The translations under genes and the position numbers were made by a program. This document shows, piece after piece, positions 7,622 to 12,764 of a stretch of 12,764 nucleotides of DNA; within the stretch, counting starts at the first letter, position 1, and the number at the start of each line of letters is the position of its first letter. Source of the DNA: Chrysochromulina tobinii (taxonomy: Eukaryota; Haptophyta; Prymnesiales; Chrysochromulinaceae); NCBI GenBank assembly GCA_001275005.1, contig JWZX01002004.1, forward strand, positions 1 through 12,764, in the 5' to 3' direction. The notes beneath the pieces were generated by a model. That model saw only the letters and a list, made by a program, of their open reading frames with translations. It had not been told where the DNA came from and did not search any database.

Positions 7622-10600
7622 TCATCCCATTTCTACCCCCTCCCTCGCACGCTTACGATTTCTAAGCCGTACCTCCCACTGCTTCTTGTCCTTGTCCTGC
7701 GGCTGCTGCGCTCGTCTCTGTGCGACGACCTCCTTCCGTGCTTTCTTCCCCAAGTCCTCGGGCGCATATCTTGCCTTCTCGAGGCGTCGTGCTTCTGCTC
7801 GCTGATCCGCGGTGAGCCTAGTGATGCCAACCCAAGAATCCTGCCACGGGTTGCCATCTTCGTCATCTCCGACCCACTGCACCAGGACCTGCAGCGGCCT
7901 ACCTCTTCTTGAGGTTGCGGGTCGTACAACTTGGAGGATCCTCTGAATGGCCCATCGCCCCGCGTCATCCGGCTCCAAGCCATCATATACTGCTCTCATG
8001 ACGACCCTTCTCTGACGTTCTCTGCGCTCTTTGTGTACCGCTTTTCGCCGTGCCTTATTTTGCACCGGCCCCCTCCTGGGCTCGATCTCAATCTCGATTT
8101 GCTCCCCTTGCTCCGGAGCTACCCCTCCACTGAGCGTGTTGTTTGATGCAACCTCCCCCGGCGCGTAGAAGAAACCTCCTTGGTCGCGCACAAAGTGTCC
8201 GACTCTGAGGCCTAGTGCGCATCCGGCCACCACCATGTCGGTGATGGCCATCCGGAATTTGCTTGAGTTGTCAGCCTGATTTCCAGTTCGGTCAAGGATG
8301 CCGGCGGCCGCCCGCAGCCAGCCGTCTATCTCTCCTCGTCGTGCGCGCTCCCTAATGTACCCCTGATTGGCGACCGAGCCCGCTGCCCCATCCTCAGCCT
8401 CCCAGCCTCCAAGTCCTTGATGTAGGAGGACTATCAAGTCGTTCAACTGGCCATGCCCTTGCCCACGCCCCGCCGCATCGGGTCCGATGCTTTTAAGCAG
8501 ACAGCTCCGCGCTTTGACCGCTTGAAGAGCGTAATGTTTCCTTGCCGTCACCATCGTGATACCCATGCACTCGAAGTGGAAATGCCACCAGCTCGGCTCA
8601 TGCGCGTCTCTGATGAACCATCGTCCGCTCCTAGCTTGTACCGCGTGGGTGTGTGTCATTTTGTCCGCCTGTAGCCTCGCCTCCATTCTTTCAGAGAGCA
8701 CCACAGTGTCACCTGGGCCCACCCCCATTTGCTGATGGAGGTGTTCCGCGAGTGACGGTAGGCAGATCTTTGTTTTTGTCAGCGCGGCCGCTGGATGTAC
8801 TTCCCGCCAGCGCCTCTCGTGTTTGAGGCATCCGAAAGGGCAAGCCTCTGCCTTGATCAGAAGACTTGCGCGACGCCCGGGGTACGGCTGGTCCACATAC
8901 TGGCACCTCCGAGCTCCAATCGCCTCGCAAAAGGCGGCCGCTTCTTCCGTAAGTTTAAAGAGCGCCACATGCTCGTCGGGTTCCCGAAGAACCGTACGCT
9001 GGACTCGCTGCCGCAGTCGGGAAGCTACCAGCGCGCCCATACCCTTGATCGCAAATTCCTGCGCCGATCGGACGTGTCCTGGGAAGGTGATAGAGGCAAA
9101 TTGCACCTCTCCTCTTTGTATGGGGCAGAGGTCCTCCAATCCAAACTTGTCGCACGTGATGTCGGCGTACTCGTTGATCGGCTCACCAACGTGTGATGTC
9201 TGCCAGAGTAAGACCAGTGCTGCGCATCTCCTGCGCAGCCGTTCAAAGTGTTCGAGGAGCTCGGCCGCGAGCTTGTCTCCTCTCGCCCTCGCCCCTAATC
9301 TTCCAAACCTCAACATCGCTAACACTGGTGAAGTGGCGTCGAAGATTATGATGACGCGTTCGCCCAAGTTGCGCGTTGCTTCATGTAACGCGTCAAGTTG
9401 CGCTGCAAGCTCGGCGTGATAGTTGTCCTCGGCGACCCCTACCTCTTGCGTGAAGCGTCCGCCAACGATGTTGCCCTCGTGATCAACCGCTGCTCTAGTG
9501 CAAATGGGCATCCAGCCACCCTCTCCAGTGGGCACCATCCTCCTCGATCCATCCAAAGTGAGCACTTTGGTCGCGCGGATGCGCGCCGCCCATGCCGTAA
9601 TGTTCGTCCACATCCGGTACTGTGCGCGCAGCTGGACGTGCGTCTCCTGCCTTTTGTTCCCATCGCCCTCAAGCACAGGTACGTCGCCGAGTGCAAGACG
9701 CGCCCTCGCTACCATTTGCACTGCTGGCTCCAATTTGCCAAGATCATCCTCGATAATCCGGCCGCAGGATGAATGACATAAGAATCCCTGTGAGTCAAAT
9801 GAGAATCCGCGACGCATTTCCTCCACTCGCCCCTGCCAATCGACCAGGAATCCGTGCTGATCCACCTGTTCCAATTTCATCCAGCTGGCTTCCCCGCCCA
9901 AAAACCGCGTGCACTCGTCACTCTCGAAGAAAAGACGTCCCCCTGACGCGTCCGCGACAACGTCTGCGCCACCTAATGCCCATTCCTCGGCAACGGGTTC
10001 AACGGTGCCTGGGAAAGCTCGGCGGATTGCGCCTTCCCAGTCCACGTCGCCGTCTGCTGGTAGTCCTCTTTTTCGCCGATCGACGCTCTCGCGAATCGCC
10101 GTGCGCAGCTCGTCGAGTGCTTCAACGCCCAAACGGGTTTCCTTCCCCCGCGTCTCACTCAGTTGTACGTCGCCGTTTACAGCGCGCAGATTCCGTTGAC
10201 CCCAAATCTCTTTCACTTCCCTTTCTGGGAAGACGCCGCTCAAGCCGCCCTCGTCGAGGGCTGCAACCGTCCTGTTCCATTCTGCTTCCGCCTTATTTGG
10301 TAGGTGTTGATAGCACGCCTGGGCCTCCTTGAATGTCATCCATCTGGGTCCATCCACCCCTGAGCATGCCATCTGTCCCGCTGCCCTTATCCGCGCTTCG
10401 AGCAAGGTGGGTGCGACTTCGATTCCTAGCCCGTGACTGTTCTCGGGCTCAAAAAGCGCTAGAGATTCCGTCTCTCGGAAGTACGACCTCCGATGATGTA
10501 GAGGATCGTCGCGTGGAAGCGGTGTTGTGCAGATCCAGTTGCAGTCAGACGTACCTTCAGGCTTATAAGCCTTGAGTAAACCTGCAATCAGCATGAACGC

Positions 10601-12295
10601 GTCGCCCAGGTATCTGGTGTTTTCCCCCTTTAGTGTTTGTTCCATTGCTGCGAGCATATGTCCCCACTGATATATCTGTGGGTCGCCTTGACATCCCCAT
10701 CTGCTCATGCTCAGTGCAAGACTTGATCGTGCTGCGGCGCGCTGGGATGTATCAGCCGCGTCCGCCATTGCCCTCGAAAAAGAGACGTACAGGGCCGTGC
10801 ACGAGATGGTCCATAGATGCCTTCGCTTGTTACCTTCTGCCTCTGTCCCGCCTCCGCCCTCGTACAGGAGACACACTGGAGTCGATTCGTCTCTTTTCGT
10901 TTTCTTGTTGAAGACACGACGCCACTCTTTTTCGATGGACTCCATGAACTCGAACGAGTAATAAGCGGTGCTGCATTTGAACCCAGCCAGTCCTTGGAAC
11001 AGGCCGTTGCTAACTAATACGATGTCTTCCACCCGCGGCTTGTACATTCTTTTGATGCGAGCGATGGCCGCTCTGAGTTGCTTTTTGAGCGCTTCCTCCG
11101 CCGCAAGCTCGTGGCCACACGCTGCTCGTAGCACCCCAAGATGCTTGTAAGCCTCGCCCATTGACATTACCGGTACGCGCGTGCCGTCCAAGGTAGTCAG
11201 GCCTGGGTCCGAGATGTCGCGCTCTTCTCCTTTCTCATTTCGAATGACCCCGGTGAGCACCGTCTTAAGTTTGCACTTGATGCCTATCTTAGATCCTGAA
11301 ATGGGAACCCAAGTCTCCCATAGTGCCCATGCCCTTCTCAAGTCCGCCTCCGAGTTGAACGTGCCCGCCCAGTCGTCCGCGTAAGCCATCTGTGCAAGAG
11401 TCCGAATGTACCCGTCGGAATTTTCTTTGAAGCCAAAGAGCGGGACCCCATGAACAAATAGCTTGATTGCACACAGGATGGAGTTGAGCATGATCTTTGC
11501 CCGATCTGGGGATAAGACTTCCCCCATCAGGGCTCCCATATAGTTTTTGAACGTCTCGCCAAGTCCGACCGACGAGTCGAATTGACATTCCACGGCGTGT
11601 ATTGCCGACGCCCGCCCAGCTCCGTATATCTTGGAAACCAGGTCGATCACCGGCTTCGGGAGCCCGACCAAGAGCTCTGCGACGGTGAGGACCTCTCTGT
11701 CGATGCGAGGGAAGAAGGTCGCCAGGTCAATGTACAGAATCCACAGCGAATGCCGCAGCCTCTTTGCCTGCTGGATCACGACCGCGAGCGGTAGGCCCGA
11801 GTCAATGGTCCCGTAGCCTGGTAGCCACCCACATTGCTCTAGTCGAAGACGCCCAGTGATCCGTCGGTATGCCGTTGCTCTCACCATGTGCATGATGAGC
11901 TTCATATCCTGCGCCATGAGCGCAATCTCCCGGCGTTCCGAAATGAGCGATGCGTTGCTCGGCGCCGGCTTGACCAGCAGCACATAGATCACTCTTTTCC
12001 ACTCCGGCGGATACACCTCTCCCTTGAGATCAGCAATAAGACAGTTGAAGAACGCCTGCTTGACCTCCTCGTCGGCGTTGATGAGAAGCTCGATGGAGAA
12101 TCCTCCCGCACCCACTGCCTTGCCCTTTGGAACTCTATCGAGCACTTCCAGGAAGACTGGGTACGTGAGCTCGTTGAGCAGCTCCCAGTGTCCACCGTCT
12201 TTCCCACGTAATGTCTCATATGTCGGGCAAAAGACCTTGCAGAATGCCTGAAAGGCCTCTATGATCGGCGGTGTGGATGCGAAACCCTTGACCAT
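7622..12295 (-). CDS. Retrotransposon polyprotein, copy B: RT - RNase H-like - chromodomain-like
   Basis: The frame has 1557 codons from the first in-frame Met and a TGA stop at 7622-7624. This Met equals codon 1405 of copy A, so it is not the native start; the frame is open upstream to a stop at 12491-12493 but has no earlier ATG. The RT spans about 45-370: a region with GAGGFSIELL, catalytic Asp190 in LYIDLATFF, and YADD at 305-308. An RNase H-like domain covers about 910-1055, with acidic residues Asp915, Glu962 and Asp986, and TSHVGEPINEYAD ending at Asp1045. Residues 1060-1440 are unassigned, with Trp/His/Cys-rich patches near 1226. A chromodomain-like module lies at about 1446-1500 (WAIQRIL, VLVQWVG with Trp1474, then SWVGI). 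A basic tail follows (RNRKRAR). It should copy element RNA at a nicked target. It has no internal stop or frameshift, but lacks the APE and ORF1 parts. Confidence 0.92.
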   Translation of the reverse strand: MVKGFASTPPIIEAFQAFCKVFCPTYETLRGKDGGHWELLNELTYPVFLEVLDRVPKGKAVGAGGFSIELLINADEEVKQAFFNCLIADLKGEVYPPEWKRVIYVLLVKPAPSNASLISERREIALMAQDMKLIMHMVRATAYRRITGRLRLEQCGWLPGYGTIDSGLPLAVVIQQAKRLRHSLWILYIDLATFFPRIDREVLTVAELLVGLPKPVIDLVSKIYGAGRASAIHAVECQFDSSVGLGETFKNYMGALMGEVLSPDRAKIMLNSILCAIKLFVHGVPLFGFKENSDGYIRTLAQMAYADDWAGTFNSEADLRRAWALWETWVPISGSKIGIKCKLKTVLTGVIRNEKGEERDISDPGLTTLDGTRVPVMSMGEAYKHLGVLRAACGHELAAEEALKKQLRAAIARIKRMYKPRVEDIVLVSNGLFQGLAGFKCSTAYYSFEFMESIEKEWRRVFNKKTKRDESTPVCLLYEGGGGTEAEGNKRRHLWTISCTALYVSFSRAMADAADTSQRAAARSSLALSMSRWGCQGDPQIYQWGHMLAAMEQTLKGENTRYLGDAFMLIAGLLKAYKPEGTSDCNWICTTPLPRDDPLHHRRSYFRETESLALFEPENSHGLGIEVAPTLLEARIRAAGQMACSGVDGPRWMTFKEAQACYQHLPNKAEAEWNRTVAALDEGGLSGVFPEREVKEIWGQRNLRAVNGDVQLSETRGKETRLGVEALDELRTAIRESVDRRKRGLPADGDVDWEGAIRRAFPGTVEPVAEEWALGGADVVADASGGRLFFESDECTRFLGGEASWMKLEQVDQHGFLVDWQGRVEEMRRGFSFDSQGFLCHSSCGRIIEDDLGKLEPAVQMVARARLALGDVPVLEGDGNKRQETHVQLRAQYRMWTNITAWAARIRATKVLTLDGSRRMVPTGEGGWMPICTRAAVDHEGNIVGGRFTQEVGVAEDNYHAELAAQLDALHEATRNLGERVIIIFDATSPVLAMLRFGRLGARARGDKLAAELLEHFERLRRRCAALVLLWQTSHVGEPINEYADITCDKFGLEDLCPIQRGEVQFASITFPGHVRSAQEFAIKGMGALVASRLRQRVQRTVLREPDEHVALFKLTEEAAAFCEAIGARRCQYVDQPYPGRRASLLIKAEACPFGCLKHERRWREVHPAAALTKTKICLPSLAEHLHQQMGVGPGDTVVLSERMEARLQADKMTHTHAVQARSGRWFIRDAHEPSWWHFHFECMGITMVTARKHYALQAVKARSCLLKSIGPDAAGRGQGHGQLNDLIVLLHQGLGGWEAEDGAAGSVANQGYIRERARRGEIDGWLRAAAGILDRTGNQADNSSKFRMAITDMVVAGCALGLRVGHFVRDQGGFFYAPGEVASNNTLSGGVAPEQGEQIEIEIEPRRGPVQNKARRKAVHKERRERQRRVVMRAVYDGLEPDDAGRWAIQRILQVVRPATSRRGRPLQVLVQWVGDDEDGNPWQDSWVGITRLTADQRAEARRLEKARYAPEDLGKKARKEVVAQRRAQQPQDKDKKQWEVRLRNRKRAREGVEMG

Positions 12296-12408
12296 GCGTT
12301 CACCTTCCTTGGCAAGTCCTGCGATGAAATTTGGATCGTTCGATTTTACAGGCGTTGCGCTGATGTCGTCGTTGGGAAAGTAGCTGTCGAATGCAATGTG
12401 CTCGATCG
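11530..12408 (-). repeat. Segment shared with 1-879 (about 97% identity)
   Basis: Direct-repeat partner of positions 1-879 in the same orientation. The two segments are about 10.6 kb apart, so they could mediate unequal recombination that would delete or duplicate the DUF1275 gene between them. Confidence 0.95.
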
Positions 12409-12764
12409 CCCGCCGTGTTAATTCCGTGTATATCGTCGCCAGAGTCTCCCCGCCACCCGTTGCGTATAACCCACCTTGAATGGCGTTACGCTATTCCTAG
12501 GAACCGCCGCTCGAGAGGTTCTCCCCCGCGAAGCCGCTACCAGCCCTGCCCCGATAATGCGATGTTCCGGGATTGGAAACCGTAACGCGTAACGGGCCGT
12601 AACGTTAAAAACCCTTATCGATACCCGTAACCCGACGTCAGCGATCCGACATCCCGTCCGTCCGATCCACGCGGCTCGCGGGTCGGCGCGGGTCGCGGGG
12701 ACGGGTCGCGGATCGGTACGAGCGCACGTATACGAGCGCGCACGGGCGCGGCGGGCGCGGGCCG
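12409..12764. other. GC-rich flanking DNA beyond copy B, no gene seen
   Basis: The region shares nothing with copy A upstream of the breakpoint. It contains several GTAACG units (about 12582-12605), a GTAACCCG-type stretch, and GGTCGCGGG-like units (12678-12710) similar in flavour to the 5273-5480 repeat. The end is CpG-rich low complexity. I see no coding frame with recognisable content. Confidence 0.6.

Larger units (their letters stand above)
7503..12408 (-). mobile_element. LINE-type retrotransposon, copy B, 5'-truncated, with 3' end
   Basis: Homology to copy A starts exactly at 12408 (equivalent to 879 in copy A) and continues to 11530, where copy A leaves the window. Beyond that, copy B carries the rest of the coding region, a 3' UTR of about 120 bp and a (TTAC)4 tail ending near 7503. 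Loss of the first 1366 codons (about 4.1 kb of 5' sequence) fits the 5' truncation typical of target-primed reverse transcription. I could not find a convincing target-site duplication between the bases left of 7503 and right of 12408, so later rearrangement is possible. The tail end is ambiguous by up to three bases because of the AAA at 7500-7502. Confidence 0.9.

Noticed and set aside
7622-12295. Possibility that this is a bacterial retron or group II intron RT
   Set aside because: The linked RNase H and chromodomain-like modules, the APE domain in the sister copy and the 5'-truncated copy all point to a eukaryotic LINE.
1-12408. Possibility that 1-879 and 11530-12408 are long terminal repeats of one LTR element
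   Set aside because: The shared segments lie inside RT coding sequence, in frame, and are not terminal; no integrase or protease motif is seen.

Overview
The window looks like nuclear DNA of a GC-rich eukaryote, most likely a protist or alga. It holds two copies of a LINE-type (non-LTR) retrotransposon and a single-exon membrane-protein gene with an algal-looking DUF1275 domain. I see no bacterial operon structure, rRNA, tRNA or CRISPR array. The reverse transcriptase (RT) and the DUF1275 protein remind me of dinoflagellate or haptophyte proteins. That is recollection, not a search result, so the host is left open.

Layout (all coding is on the minus strand). (1) Positions 1-5007 are the 5' part of a retrotransposon, copy A. 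One open frame runs from an ATG at 4978 off the left edge: 1659 codons with no stop. I checked this by reading the frame in triplets from 4978 down to 766 and, below that, by alignment to copy B. It encodes an N-terminal gag-like region, a long coiled coil, an acidic/basic linker, an apurinic-type endonuclease (APE) and the start of the RT. (2) Positions 5008-5973 are non-coding, with a 22-bp motif shared with 7478-7499, short direct repeats and a large GGGTC-rich inverted repeat. (3) Positions 5974-7443 hold a DUF1275 (YoaK-like) membrane protein with about six membrane segments. (4) Positions 7424-7499 hold a perfect 19-bp-arm palindrome and the second copy of the 22-bp motif. (5) Positions 7503-12408 are a 5'-truncated second copy of the same element, copy B. 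It encodes RT, an RNase H-like domain and a C-terminal chromodomain-like module, and ends in a (TTAC)4 tail. (6) Positions 12409-12764 are GC-rich flanking DNA without a gene.

The copies overlap over 1-879 / 11530-12408 at about 97% identity: 25 substitutions and no indels. By my count 23 of the 25 fall on third codon positions and only about three change an amino acid. Both copies therefore descend from a recently functional, selected coding element. Combining A (1404 codons upstream of the shared Met) with B (1557 codons) implies one fused polyprotein of about 2961 residues in an element of about 9 kb: coiled-coil ORF1 region - APE - RT - RNase H - chromodomain. LINEs usually have two ORFs and, to my knowledge, no chromodomain. 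This fused architecture, and the shared 22-bp motif at the 5' junction of A and the 3' junction of B (possible target site), are the most interesting things here.
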